Below, piece by piece: positions 24,735 through 38,368 of a stretch of DNA of 64,000 bases. A program made the position numbers and the translations under genes. A model generated the notes under the pieces. The model was not told where the DNA came from, made no database searches, and was given only the letters and a program-made list of their open reading frames with translations. Numbering within the stretch: position 1 is the stretch's first letter; the number at the start of each line of letters is the position of its first letter. The DNA is from Dimorphilus gyrociliatus (Eukaryota > Annelida > Polychaeta > Dinophilidae), in the NCBI GenBank assembly GCA_904063045.1, contig CAJFCJ010000025.1:434001-498000 (forward strand), given 5' to 3'.

Positions 24735-25283
24735 CTCTCTTAATTTTTCTTCACCGGAAAAAAAGTTTTTTGTTTTATTTGTTTTTTTTTGCAAAATCTT
24801 TTCTTTCCTATTATGTATAAGGAACGCCAAAGACGGTTTTTTTTTATTTAATTATTTATTCGTTAAATTATTATATATATATATATATTTATATATTTAT
24901 ATATATATATATATATATTATATGTTTAAAGAAAAAAACCTGAAAAAAAATATTAATTCTTCATAAAGAGAAAAAAAGCGTTAAAGACTTTTGAAAAATT
25001 GAGCGTTCATGCATAATAATTAGGACTTAGAGTTGAATTCTGGCCAATTAGTTTTTTAACTGTTTATTTATGTATACTCGAACTGATAAAAAAAAAATTC
25101 ATTTGTAAATAATCACGAATGTTCCGTTTATACTTTTTGATATGTTTTTTTTTGCCGATCTGAATGACGTGTTCCGTACAGAAAGAAAATATATACATTT
25201 GATTCTTTCGTAATTGAATATTCAAGTGTATACAATTTTGTATATAAGTATATTCATCTATAAATATATACATAAATGTAAGA

Positions 25284-25319
<36 letters not shown>

Positions 25320-26900
25320 CTGTATAGAAATTACTGCTTTGTTGCATATTATTATGATATAAAAATGTTAATTTGTCACTGCCTGGTTTCAAAAATAGAA
25401 TATCATTTTTGTTTTTCGTGCCAAAATCTGTTATATCACGTTGGATTGGCTATGAGTGTTTTTCATTTTTTTTCTATATGGTAATTAGGGTTTTAAAAAA
25501 AAATACAGATAAATATACCCTTAAAAGTTTGCTTTTCTTTTCTACCTTTACATTTATGTCCACCTTATAACTTTTAATTTTCTGCCTCTTGTGAATATTT
25601 TTATTCTTTTTTGTAAAATAATTCTCTTTCCTTATCCCACCTTCTCTCTTCGCTCTCATTCTCTCTTTCTCTCTTTTGAGTAACGTTAACAAAAAGGGAA
25701 ATACTTGAAAAATTATAAAATAAGTTAGTAGACAAATAAAAAAGAAAAAGTGTATAAATTTTCACTTTTTTAGACTAACTGCCTTGCTCAATAATAAGAA
25801 CAGATGAAGTGTTGATTTTTCGAATTTTCAATGGAATCTTATTACTTTCATAGTGAAGAGTGAATGTCTTACAACTCGAAGAGGTTTTTTCTTTTAACTT
25901 TTAAAATATTATTTCAAAGAGAGTGGTTCCTTTTTTTAATAAGCTCGTTGAAACACTTCACGTGTCCTCATGGAATAAAGCTGCTTTCTTCTTAAGTTTT
26001 TAAGGCAATAAATGTGATTATGTGTGTGTTTATATATGTAAGCTTTCGAGAGCAACAAGTGCTGACATCTTTCATCTAAAAAATATCTCTTTTATCTATA
26101 TAAAAGTAAAGAATTCAACGCGAAACGTTTCTGATTTATTGCCCCATTTCACCTTTCTAGAACGTATATAAATCTAAAAGTAAAGATAGAGAGGTGATGG
26201 AGAGGAAGAGAGAGAGAGAGATAGAGGAAAGAAAAGGGTCAAATTAGGAAAAGGGGATGCTTACAAGGAGTGAATTAAATATTGAAACCATTTTCAATTT
26301 TAATCGATGTCTGCCTAAAAATTTGAACATAAAATTCACTCAGTTATATTGATACTCTTAACAGGTGCTACCGGCTTAACTCTTTCCTTTATACAAATAT
26401 GAATAACTCATAGTTGATCGCCTATATTGATTGTTTCTTTACAAAATATTCTCTTATTTCTAGACATAAAAAATAAATAAAAAAAAGAAAATAAATTACT
26501 TTCAAATATCATTTTTCTACCTTTTCATTTAACATTTTTTTTTATAGAAAAATCCATATTAAATGCTTTTACAATATTTCTTATTTTCTTTTAAATAGCA
26601 AAGAAAGAGAGTAAAGAAATATCCTCTGCTAATAGAAAACTAGATCTTGAACAAGTCGCTCATTTTCTATTATAAAATAAGAGTAGTGCTTTTCCCTTTT
26701 TGAAAAGGCAGTTAAAAAGACCGGTTCAGCTTCTTGTAAGCTTTTTATAGATGCACTGAAATGGAACTTTGTATAAATAAATTTGTTTCTATTCATATCA
26801 AACTGTATACAATAGAAAGGAGTAATAGGCCTATTAAATTTAGACTGTCCTCTCCCTTCCTACTTATTTACGGACAGAGCATTTCTAATGAAATCATAAG
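24600..26900 (+). other. E-protein 3' UTR and short intergenic region
   Basis: After the stop codon come (TA)n/(TG)n and (CT)n at 24646-24740, (TA)n at 24870-24919 and at 25285-25318, and a Pumilio-type TGTAAATA near 25105. AATAAA signals occur near 25735, 25973 and 26007, so the 3' UTR may be over 1 kb. From about 26050 to 26900 is AT-rich spacer with a short GA tract near 26210. I see no gene in it. Confidence 0.5.
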
Positions 26901-29900
26901 ATGAAGACTGAAGACGAATTAAGCATTCCACTGACTCCTGAAAGCCAGCGATCAAATTATTCATCCATTGATCAGGATTTAGACAAGAAATCAAACAAAG
27001 ATGTCGATAAGAAGAATAAAGAGTTATCCATTTCCTTTAGTCAACTATTTAATTATGCCGATTTTTGGGATATTATCTTGATTGTATTCTCTTCTTTGTT
27101 AGCTTGTTTGCATGGAATATCGATTCCTATTCTTGTTAAAAAAATAGGCGAAGTTGTCGAGGATTTCGTACAGCAGACGAACGAAAGTGAAATTCGTAAG
27201 GAATCAAAACAGATAGCCGCTCTTGGATTTGGAGTCTTTATTGTCAGTTTTCTACAACTGGTAGGCTGGAAAATATCCTCTCAGAGGCAAAGTTATAAAA
27301 TTAGAGAAGCTTTATTTAAAAGAGTGCTACAAAGAGAGATTAGTTGGTTTCAGCCTGCAAATTTAAAAACAGCAGAAGGTTTAATGTCGAAGACTCTAAG
27401 TTCCTTCGAAAGAGGTATGGGTGATAATCTAGGTTTAGTTATTCATTGGTGTATCACCTTTGGAGTTGCTTTGGTTATTTCATTCACTCTCAATTGGAAG
27501 TTAGCCATAGTTCTATTTGCCGCAAGCTTTGTCATTGCCTTCATTAGTTTCTTAAATAAGGTGATATGGTGTAAACTCTCTTTACGGGAGAGTGAATGCT
27601 ACAGTCAAGCTGATGATGTTGTGCAACAAGCCCTAGATAACATTGACACTGTTACTGCTTTTGATGGCTCTGAGAAGGAATCTTTGAAATATAATGATAA
27701 ACTTCTCAACGTACAAAATATTTCATTAAGAAAGAATACAACATTCGGTGTTTTTCTTGCTGTTATGCTTCTCTTGGAGTTTGGCAGTTATACTTTAGGT
27801 TTTTGGTATGGTCCAAAAATTCTCTATGACAACAAAAAATACGATTTAAAAAAGATAATTACGATTATTTTCCTTATGAGAATTATTTTACTCTTGTCAA
27901 TTGAGAGGATATGCGCGTATTTAAAGCTTGTTAATGAATCAAAGGTTTCCGCTGCTTCCTTATATCCATTATTGCTGACAAAGCCAAGTTTTAGGGATGG
28001 CGAAGTTCTGCCGAGCATCAAGGGAAACATATCATTCGAAAAAGTTTTTTACAAAGTTGATAATGAAATAATGTTAAATGACTTCTCTTTCCAAATCGAA
28101 AGCGGAGAGACATTAGCTATTGTTGATATATCTAGAAAATCTACTCATCACATCTTTGAACTACTTCTAAGATATCATTTTCCAAATAATGGTCTTATTA
28201 AATTGGATGGATACGATATATCAACCCTTAATTGGAAATGCCTACAAAGAGCTTGCGGATTTTTACCAAAACTTCCGGAGGTATTCTCAGTATCTGTTGA
28301 AGAGAATTTAAGGTAAAAGTTTGCTTTTCCTTTTTATTTTTACCAAACGGCCTATAGTCTTTCTACTTTTGTACTTTTACTTATGTTTTCTATTTATCTA
28401 TTTCATAATATTCTTTGAACCGAAGGAATTTGTAATTTTCCATTGATCATTTCTAATATTCTAAGCTCTTATTGAAAACCCATAGATGTCGCCACAGTAT
28501 ATTTTTTATATTAACATTTTAACCAAAAACTAAAATCACTTTTTCCAATTAGATTCGGCAACGAAAATGCAACGATAGATGAAATAACCGAAGTATGCCG
28601 GTTAATGGGTGTTTTTAACTATATAAATAGCCTTCCACGTGGCTTTGAGACAATATTAGATAAGGAAATATATTTACCAGCAATTGAAGCCAAAAAATTA
28701 ACTTTCGCTAGATTATATTTGAGAAACTCTAAAATTGTCCTTCTTGATCAACCATTCTTTAACTTAAAAAATTCTGAAGCTACGATTATTCAGAAGTTAA
28801 TTGACGTTATTAGACAAGATAGAACTGTTATTATACTTGAAAATGACTTGGAAAAAGTTAAAGATTTCGAAAGATTAATTATCACATCTGGAGGAGAGAT
28901 TCTAGAGGAGGGTACTATTGGTGCTTTACAAGCTGACGAAGAGAGTCTATATTCAAGGCTAACTAGTACTGAAGGAGAAAAAGACAATGCAGATGAAGAA
29001 GATACTTGTTCCGCTTACGATTCAATGGAAATGTTTGAAGCGGAGGATGGTATCGATAGATCTAACTCGAATTTACATGGACTTTTAAGAAAGAATTATA
29101 CCAAGACTTTTGCCCTGGTTTGTGGAATATTGTTTTCGTTAATATGTGGGGCTGTCATTCCGACTTTTGCCATTATCTTTTCAAAGATTCTGGGAAATTT
29201 AAAAGATATCGAAAAAAGAAACTACTTTTCATACCTTTTCTTAGCTCTTGGAGGAATAGCTTTCATTGCATTTTCACTTAAAGCATATTTCCTTTCTAAA
29301 TTTAGCATTGCTACTACAGCTCGACTTAGAACTACGTTTCTAAAAGGTCTTCTAAACCAGGACATTGCATATCTAAAAAATCCTAATACGAATATTAAAG
29401 ACTTGATTGATTTATTAACCGAAGGTATAGAAGACATAGAAAATTTAATCAAGAATAGGATGGGAACATCCTTCCAATCATTGGCAGGTAAAAAAAGTTT
29501 AAAATATATATATAGCGTATACTTACCTGGATATTCTCTTTTATTAATAAAAATATCCTATTTGTTTTTTAGCCTTCATATCGGGATTTGTAATAGCATG
29601 CATTTGTTCTTGGAAAATTGCCTTACTAGGTCTAGGGTTTCTCATCTTTACCTTTGTTATTCTTCACCTTGAGTCAAGATTAAATTCCTCAATGTTAAAC
29701 GATAATAAAGCTGGTACGGAAAGCGTTAAATTAATATTAAATGAAACGTTTCAAAATGTAAGGACCGTTACTCAATTTGGAAAGGAAGACTGGATGATTC
29801 GAAGATTCAAAGCGGTCTTTGATAAGAATTACTGCTGGAATATTGTTAAATGTATTTTTTTATCTCTTCTACGAAGTCTGGTTTTTTCCCTTATCTTTTT

Positions 29901-30950
29901 CGCTCTAGCTGCCTCGTTTATCTTATCAGTCAAACTGATAAGAGACGACAAAATAGATTACGTAGACGTCTTTAGGTCGATAACGGCCATCCTCATAGGC
30001 ATCCTTGTGGCATTATATTTCCAGGCTATTGATCGGTTTAATTACTCAAGGTCAATAGATAATATCAAAAAGCTATTAGCCTTATTGTGCAAAAAACCAT
30101 CCGCATTGGACGCCCAATCAAAAATAGGAATTCGGCCAGGCTCAGTCTATGGAATCCTATCCTTTCAGGATGTTTGGTTCTCCCATCCCGCTACGCCGGA
30201 TGTTCCTATCCTGAGAGGAGTAAATTTCAGAGTGAAAAAAGGAGAATCTCTAGCTTTGGTAGGTGACGTTGGAAAAAATACCTGCTTTAGTCTGTTGGAG
30301 AGATTTTATGATCCTACAAGGGGATTAATATCATTGGATGATAATCCAATAGAGCGATTGAATACGAAATGGTTGAGGAATCAAATCGGGTTGGTTGATG
30401 GAAAAGGATTTATTTTTGATGGCACCATCGCTGATGCCATAGCCTACGGGGATAACTCGAGATTGGTTGATATGGATGAAGTCATTAATGCCGCTAAGAA
30501 AGCTAATGTCCATGATTTTATAGCCAACTTACCACACGTGAGTACCCACATATGTTAATAATATTCTACGTCAATAAAATTCTCTTATTGGTTTGATAGG
30601 GATATTTTTCAATAATTGGAAAACGAGGATATAAGCTATCTCTGAACCACCTTCAGAGAATATGTATTGCCAGAGCATTACTTAGACGTCCAAAAATATT
30701 ATTATTGGACAATGCAACATCATCATTAGATATTGAAAGTGAAATTATAGTTCAAGCAGCCCTGGAGGAAGGTCAGCGGAACAGAACGACAATAATCATC
30801 TCTGACCGGTTGTCGTCCATCCATAACGCTGATAAAATCGCCGTCATTAAGCAGGGTCGCATCGTCGAAATGGGCGATCACTCTACGTTAATAGACAAAA
30901 GCGGAATATATTATTCAATGTATGTTGCCGAAACCAAAACATTTAATTAA
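26901..30950 (+). CDS. Full-length ABCB-type transporter with both ATPase domains degenerate
   Basis: Exons 26901-28312, 28553-29487, 29573-30537 and 30600-30950, all GT-AG and in phase, give 1220 aa, close to the usual 1280 of P-glycoprotein. Order is TMD1 (helices from about residue 55), NBD1, TMD2 (from about 720), NBD2. Similarity to ABCB1 is clear, for example SQRQSYKIREALFKRVLQR, GFWYG and LLERFYDPTRG. In NBD1 the Walker A site is DISRKSTHH, the Q-loop Gln is Lys, LSGGQ is LPAIE (512-516), Walker B ends DQ (536-537) and the H-loop His is Asn568. In NBD2 Walker A is GDVGKNT (1013-1019, two residues short), the Q-loop is VDGKG, LSGGQ is LSLNH (1117-1121), Walker B ends DN (1141-1142) and the H-loop His is Asp1173. 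ATP hydrolysis is not expected. Open frames and clean splice sites argue against a simple pseudogene. A non-transport or regulatory role is inference. Confidence 0.94.
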
Positions 30951-32496
30951 ACGCTGTTTATTTTAACTTGTGTCAATATACATGTAATATATACTGTCTT
31001 TATGTTTTTGTAATCAGATTTTTCAGACAATTAATGATTGTGTTGCGGCTGTAGAATTTAATCATAGAGAATTATATATATATATAAAAATAACAAGTAT
31101 TTGTTCACTAAAAGAAAGAAATTAGAGAGTAAATGAAAGTTTTCTTAATCTTTTAAGAGTTGACATAAAAGCTTATCAGATAAGAAAATGTCAAAGGAAA
31201 AGTGACGCCGCTTACTTGTCTATTATATATTTAATGCAGTCTATAAATAATAATTATATCTATGTTAACTATGCTAAAGAAAGACTTATTCCTGAAGGAT
31301 AGTGAATTATAGTCACCTGATGTTACTAACGTAATAAAATAATCTTCATTGGGAAAAAATGGTAGGCCTATTAAAAGAAAGCTCCACTATGTTTTAATAA
31401 TTTAAAAACAAAAATTAGTTTTTCAAAACGTATCTTATTCTTGTTGTAAATATACTTCAAAGTTGAGCACTAGGACTTGGAACTATTAATTTTTCTATTT
31501 TAAAAGATATATATTTTTTATGTAAATATGATATACTTTACAAAAAGAACGTTTTTATATTAGAGACGTTGAAGAAAAAAGCTATTAGTATACAAATTTT
31601 TAAATAATTCATCTCTTAATGCAGCGTATTCATATCATAGCATTCTACAGAAAAAAAGAATTGTTTTTTATTTTTAAAAACAAAACCTGAATTTATGAAA
31701 GAAATAGTAACAAGACGAAATAATAACGTAAATTAGAGGAGAAAGGTTTTTATTCTTTTTTTTCTTTTTTGATAGATAAAAAAAACGTCCATTATTTTTA
31801 TCAAATTCTGCCATACTATGCATATATAAATAACTATGCGTATAAATATTCTCATTAACTAAGCGAGAGATATAAAGAATAATTTAAATGATTAAAAACG
31901 CTCTATTAAATATTGTTACATGTAGCAAAATTTCTAATTTGTAACGTTTAATTATCGTACAAAAAGTGTTAAATAGGATATTTAATATTTAATTAGTGTA
32001 TGGGTATTAATAAATAGAATTATAATGTATATTAAAAAAAAGAGAGAAAAGTGAACTTTCTTTTATCTTTTTCTTACCTTTAATTAGCCTTTCTTTAAAT
32101 TCTTTAAACTTTTTAAATATCAATAGAATAATTACATTTGTTTATTAAATATATATATCTATATATATATCTATATATATATTTATATATTTGAAAGAAT
32201 ACTTAATTATTACTTTCATAGTTATGTGTTTGTTCTTTTTTTGGAAGCGTAAAGTATAACGACGAAATATATTCTATTATACCAGTTTACATAGAAGTGT
32301 TAAAGAAAAAATAGCTAAATTATCGCTCTTTACCAACAAAGAGAGTTTTTTAATTCAATGAAAAAAATCCATTAATAATCTAAAAGCATTTTCAATTGCT
32401 ATTGTCTAATAATGATTTTATTCTAAAATCCAACAGAGAATGACTTTTTTAACGACTATTAAAACGAAATCTTTTGGGATTTAAAAGAGAAAAAAA
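30951..32496. other. Intergenic, AT-rich
   Basis: Spacer between the ABC gene and DUSP19. It has an AATAAA near 31333, TAGGCCTA at 31363, short (TA)n at 31075-31086 and a TA-rich patch at 32148-32190. No coding stretch is supported. Confidence 0.5.
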
Positions 32497-33893
32497 ATGA
32501 GCTTTCAGGAACAAGTGAAAAACTTTTCGAAATCAAAATTAAAGAAAACTTCAACATCGTTAAAAACTGAAGATGGCCGATTAGTACAATTAAATATTCA
32601 TGATCTTTCGTTTAAAGTAAGAAATTTAGAAAATAATTTACCAGGATTTATAGTGGATAATAAACCAGATTTAACGATAAATGAAATACTCCCAGGTTTA
32701 TACTTATGTAAGTATGATTGAATATATTGTAATTATATTTTACAAATAGATAAAATAAGAATGTAAATATCTATTATCGTTGAAAATTTTTTTCTTTTAA
32801 AGATAGAAATAATCATATTTTGCCTATAAAACAGGATGAAAGCTTTCTCTCTCTGTATATACTTTCTTTGTATTATTTATTTGTATTTTATAATTTAATA
32901 GGTTACGAGAAGGGCGAGGAGGGAGGCTATTCAAATAATGGAATTTGATAGAGAGAGTTATATTTGCAAAACTAATGAACTTTACTTGTAATTATAAAAT
33001 AAATCTATTAATAACTTTCTTACAGGAAGTAATAAGCTTTCTGCATTTGCTAATGGCAAAAGATGACGTAGACTTACTTATTGATCTACATAAATTATTA
33101 ACTAATTGTTTCAGACATGTCTAGCAAAGAGTAATGTAAGAAAGTCTTTAATAGTTGTATAATTTTCATTACAAATTATAATAAAGAAAGTTTGCAGTAA
33201 ATTAAAGAGTCAATAAAATATTAGGAAATGGCATAAGAATCATTTTCATTCATTATGAAAAGTTTAACTAAGCAAATAACTCTTAAAATATTCTTAATTA
33301 AAATGTCAATAACCGTTAGGAAAAGTAAAAATTCTTGGAAAACAATATTAATGCATAATATGAAATTCAAATATATTTAAATAATGTTCTTCTCTCCCTC
33401 TCCCTCTCTCTATCTCAGTCTATATCTTTATTTATCATATTATTTTTTTTACCTTCATTATACTTTTATATTTTTGTTATATTAATAAAATGTCTTTTTT
33501 CTTTATTTAGCTGGTCAAGATGTGGCTAGAGATTTAAGTATCTTAAAATCAAGTGGTATAACACATATACTAAATTTGGCGCCAATAATTCCATGCTCAT
33601 TTCCGTCTGAATTTGCTTATAAAACCGTAGAACTTCTCGATGTACCGGAAACTGATCTAATTTCCTCTCTGGAGGACTGTCTCAATTTTATTGACTTAGT
33701 TTTGAAAGATTCGAAAGGAAACGTTTTGGTTCATTGTAATGCGGGTGTCTCTAGGTTGGTGTTTGAATGAGTTTAAAGGGCCCTTTGTATAAAAATGTCA
33801 ATCTAATTCTTTTACATATCCTTTTTTCTGTCTGACTGTCTGTCTGTATTTTTCCTGATTCTTTCATACATACCCACTCTACTTCTCTATCTC

Positions 33894-33930
<37 letters not shown>

Positions 33931-34198
33931 TTTATTGGTGAATGACTACATTAACCAATCGTCAACTGTCACTTAGCAATACCAAATTATTTGAACCTAT
34001 TGATGTTTCATTAGATTTAGAATTTGATGCCTGTTTAATGAATTTTCCAGGGCTCCTTCGATAGTCATTGCCTTCGTGATGAGAAAACTAAAGTTGGATT
34101 ATGACGATGCTCTTAAGTTCGTAAAGGACAAGCGGCCTTGTATACGCCCAAATGACGGTTTTCAGAAGCAATTGAGAGAATTGGGGAAAACTGTTTAA
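32497..34198 (+). CDS. DUSP19: Dual-specificity protein phosphatase 19
   Basis: Atypical dual-specificity phosphatase, known in mammals as a JNK-pathway phosphatase and scaffold (SKRP1). Exons 32497-32707, 33511-33754 and 34051-34198 join in phases 1 and 2 to give 200 aa; human DUSP19 has 217. The N-terminal FSKSKLKK segment before the catalytic domain matches the DUSP19-specific N-terminus. The catalytic domain starts near GLYLSGQDVARDL, carries ITHILNLA, the probable general acid Asp114 in LLDVPETDL, and the signature HCNAGVSRAPS with Cys146 and Arg152. The key residues seen are intact, so I expect an active enzyme. An AATAAA lies at 34415, about 220 bp past the stop. The first intron (0.8 kb) and second (0.3 kb) contain only AT-rich sequence, (CT)n and a (TA)n tract at 33897-33928. 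Confidence 0.93.
33897..33928. repeat. (AT)n microsatellite
   Basis: Sixteen AT copies in DUSP19 intron 2. Confidence 0.95.
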
Positions 34199-37100
34199 AT
34201 TCTTTATCTTCTATATAATCTGATTATTTATATAATACATAATTTGAATGAATGAAAAACTATCAACTCGATTAATGTTTTGTTGATAAAACTAGAAATT
34301 GGTTTATTTTCTCTCTTATTTTTTACAATGACATATGTTTGCATAGCATTGATGTAGATTTGTAACAATTAGTTACAGAGTTGTAATTACTTGTCAAATT
34401 AAACAAGGTAGGTGAATAAACTTTTATTCTATAATCTAAAAGTTGTACTTTGTAATAGAGAAGCTTTTAAATTAAAAATGCATGTAAACCCTTTTTCATC
34501 TGTCTTCCTTTTTTTTATCTAGTTTTTTCTACATTACACTTTACTCTAAGCTTTGTCTCTTGTAAATTTAGTAAGTTGGATGAACTGTACTAGATTTTGG
34601 ATTATTTTGCATATTTTTTTTCTTACTTTTGTCTCCTTTTTTGGATGTTTTATTTATTTACTTTACATAAGAAATTATCCCCTGGACTAGATAGTTTTAT
34701 GTTACATTAAAACCCTATTACAAGAAATATAATAAGACTAGAAAAAGCATCAAACAATAGCTGGAAACATTGGTTGATGACTCGAATCTTTAGGGAAGAG
34801 AATTTAGCCTTTCTATCTAGGTATGAAAGCATCAAAAGCAAAATCATCTTCCTTTTTTGTCTCAAATAGCGCAAAATAATTCTTTCTTGCTTACTCATTG
34901 CGATACATTCATAAACTATTTTATTCTCTTATTACACCTAACAAAACATCTAATAATAATTGTATAAACAACAATAGAAAATTAGGTAATAAAGTTATAT
35001 TAAGAAGTTTTTACATGGAAAAGAGATATTGGATCAAGGTTGCCAAGTGATAAGATAAAGGTTATTATAAATGTATCACAATTTCGTACTTTAGATAAAA
35101 GGACGAAGGCAAAAAGGAAAGGAAAGACAGAAAATACCGAGTAATGCGAAAGGATGTTTTGACAAATAACTACTATAAATATATGTCTATATATATATAT
35201 ATTTATATGTACACTTACATTACGTGCGTCTTGCAAAAGTAGTTATGACAAAATCTTTGATGAAACTGGTTTCTTCTTCTTTTTTTTCTAACTCAAATAG
35301 TGTGTTATTAAATTTTTTACATCAAAGAATCGGCAACTTCAAACCGACAAACCTAAAAATTTTGTTACATATTAGAATTTTTAACATACCATCTCTCTTT
35401 CGTTTAAATATGATATTATCAATATTTATGGTAGGCTGATATTGACAATCTATCTTACTCTATATCCCCCTTTACTATAACCTGGCAAAGTGGTTGGGTT
35501 AAAAGGAATGGGGGAGTGGTTCCTAAAAAGTAGCGTGTAAAGAAGGGAATATGGGATGAAGAAAATAGCTCAAATTTAAAAGAGTAATATTTTATTAAAT
35601 TTAGATCATTCTTAAAGGAGCAATGTAGACGAAATACCACACTGCAACATGTATCTTATTTTCATCTTTTTCAGTAAAATACAATAATCTTTTCTATTTC
35701 TCTCTTCCTCTTCTATTTTTAAACCAATAAACAAAAAAAATGCTATATTTAAAAGAAACCTAATGAATCATTATTTATTAAAGCCAAATGTTAAAAATTT
35801 TCTCTCTTATCCAATGAACGCCTACTCAAATATCAATATTGAATGACAGGCGTTATATAGACTCGTGAAAATTTAAATATTTCTTTTTAAATAGCCAAGT
35901 TTTCTTTGATGTTTTTAGAATATTCACGTATTTAAAGATTCAGTAGGAAGTAAGTAATTTCTACTTTTTTCCGGTTTGAAGACAATATTAAAACGTTTAT
36001 ATAAAAGCTAATTTAACTTAATAACCCTTAATTAAGAAATTGTGTACCGTCTAAATAACGTTATTTTAAAAAATGTACTATTCGTTTTCGTTTGTTATGA
36101 AGCTTTTCAATCCCATATGAGATAAAAGTCCTTCTCTGCATACTGATATCTGGAGGCTGGTTAAACATGTTGTATAGTGTGATAAAACTTTGCGCATATA
36201 TAACCTAAAGATGAGGGAGTAGTTAAGAGTATGGCTGTTTAAGGCCAAAAAGAAAAGGAATTAGTTCGCCCACAACGGGTCACTGCCTTCTTTACTTAAT
36301 CTCTCTTCTTTTACATTTTTCATTAATAAAACCCTATTTACTTTTCTTTGAACGAACAAATAAATTGCTTATTAGACAAGGTTTCCTCTTACAAACACTT
36401 TCTGATTAATTAATAACCACGCTCTTTAGATTTCATTCAAATAAGAAAAATAGAATATAAAACAATCGATCGCTTAAATTTGTATACCTTTTTAAATTAT
36501 TCACTTTAATTATGATATTTTCATTTATTATTCTATTAAAATACCATTGAGATATTTATCAATTAATTTAATATTTATTCTTTTATAACAATCTACAAAT
36601 CTTGAAATTTCCTATCAATTGAGCTGTCTATTACAAAATTTCATGGAACAGGAGAAAAGGAAGAGAAGGAAAAATGAAAAGAAAAGTAAACATTTATGGT
36701 AGGAATGGAAAAAAATGGAAATGGATAAGAAAGAAGATATACAGATGAATATGAAAAAAAATTCATTATGTAAATTACACAATGTAACTTTGATATTCAT
36801 AGGAAAAATTCCATTCTTGTTACTTTTAGTAGAAGACTACATATGTATATAAAAATAATGCAAATAGTGCAACCTTAGATTCTAATCCTATGTGAAGTTA
36901 TAAAAAGAATAATAGTATTGAATTACAAGGTCACAAAGTCCTACCATGCGACCTTGATTATTATTTTGTGTTATCAAAAAAATTGAAGTGAATAATACAA
37001 ATAAGAGAATGAAGAGGAAGATTAGGGAGAAATTCTGTGCATGCATATACTGTATATACAGCATATACTATTTATAGAATTTATATAGTATATAAAAAAA

Positions 37101-38334
37101 GTTCATTATCCTTTAATTAGAAAATATAAGCTTTAGTTATTTATTAAATAAAACTTATCTTGTATTTAAACTTTTACTAAAACAGATTAGTATATTCACT
37201 TACTTTAAACTCGATCTATTAAAAACAATGTCAGAGTTATAGATGATTCTTGTTAAAGGTTATAGACATTATCTCTATGTTTAAGAATATAGTATATACA
37301 CTACTTATATATCACTGTATATATTTTTATGTCATATGTACATGGAATACTATGTATAAAATGTATGTTATTTCCTATTTTAAGACATTTTACTGCTTGG
37401 ATAGATAAAAGGGAAAAAAACTAGAAATATACCTTTTTTTATATTTTTCACCTATTTAAATAGGTACTTTACAAGTAACGCTTATATTAATCGTCAAAAA
37501 TTTACTCTTTATACTAAACAATTAGACGTCAATGGTACAATTAACTTTAATAGGTTATAAAAAGGAATTATAAGTCGAAATATGACAAATCGATTTCCGC
37601 AACGAGAAAATAAGTAGGAGAAGAATCTGTAAATTGTCAAATATATTGTCCTAATTTTTGGATATACCATATAAAGCTTCAACTTTCATATGTTGTTAAC
37701 TTTCACTTGTTTTATAACTGTTATTTTATGTGTAACGATGAATTCTCATTGGACGAATAAATAATCAAATATAGTTTATTTTAATATGTAACAGTTATGG
37801 GATAATTTAAATCTTAAATTTCTAAACAAAGTCGTAAAAAAAAGATGTCTTAGCTTACTTTAGTATATAAATATAGTGATGTGATTCTTACTATTGGAGG
37901 GTTTTGTTCTTTGAGATCTCCTCAGATGTCTAAAATCGTATAACTAACCTGTTTATAGTCGTAATGTGCAAATATATACCATTATCTTATTGAAAAGAAG
38001 CAAAAATGAGCAAAGAACAATAATGAATAATTTTACAACGAACTGACCATCAAAAACAGGAAATACTTCAATTGTCCTGCAACTGTAGTAAATGTTTGCA
38101 ATACTTATTAATAACCTCTTTATATTTATATAAATGAACAGAGTGTACATAAAAATGGAAAGTAGTCCGTTAAAAAGCCCTACTTTACATTGCCAAGTAA
38201 GAGAACAGTGCAAATATAGTATATATAAAGTCGTTGAGTAGTAGAGACTTAATAAGTAACTTTGCTAGTTTTATTGAGTTGTAAATTATAGAAAAAGGGA
38301 TAATTCTATATTTATATATATACAGTATATACAG

Positions 38335-38368
<34 letters not shown>

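Noticed and set aside
28313-28552. In-frame stop in the ABC gene as evidence for a pseudogene
   Set aside because: The TAA lies inside a GT-AG intron; splicing restores the exact ABCB frame (EENLRFGNEN).
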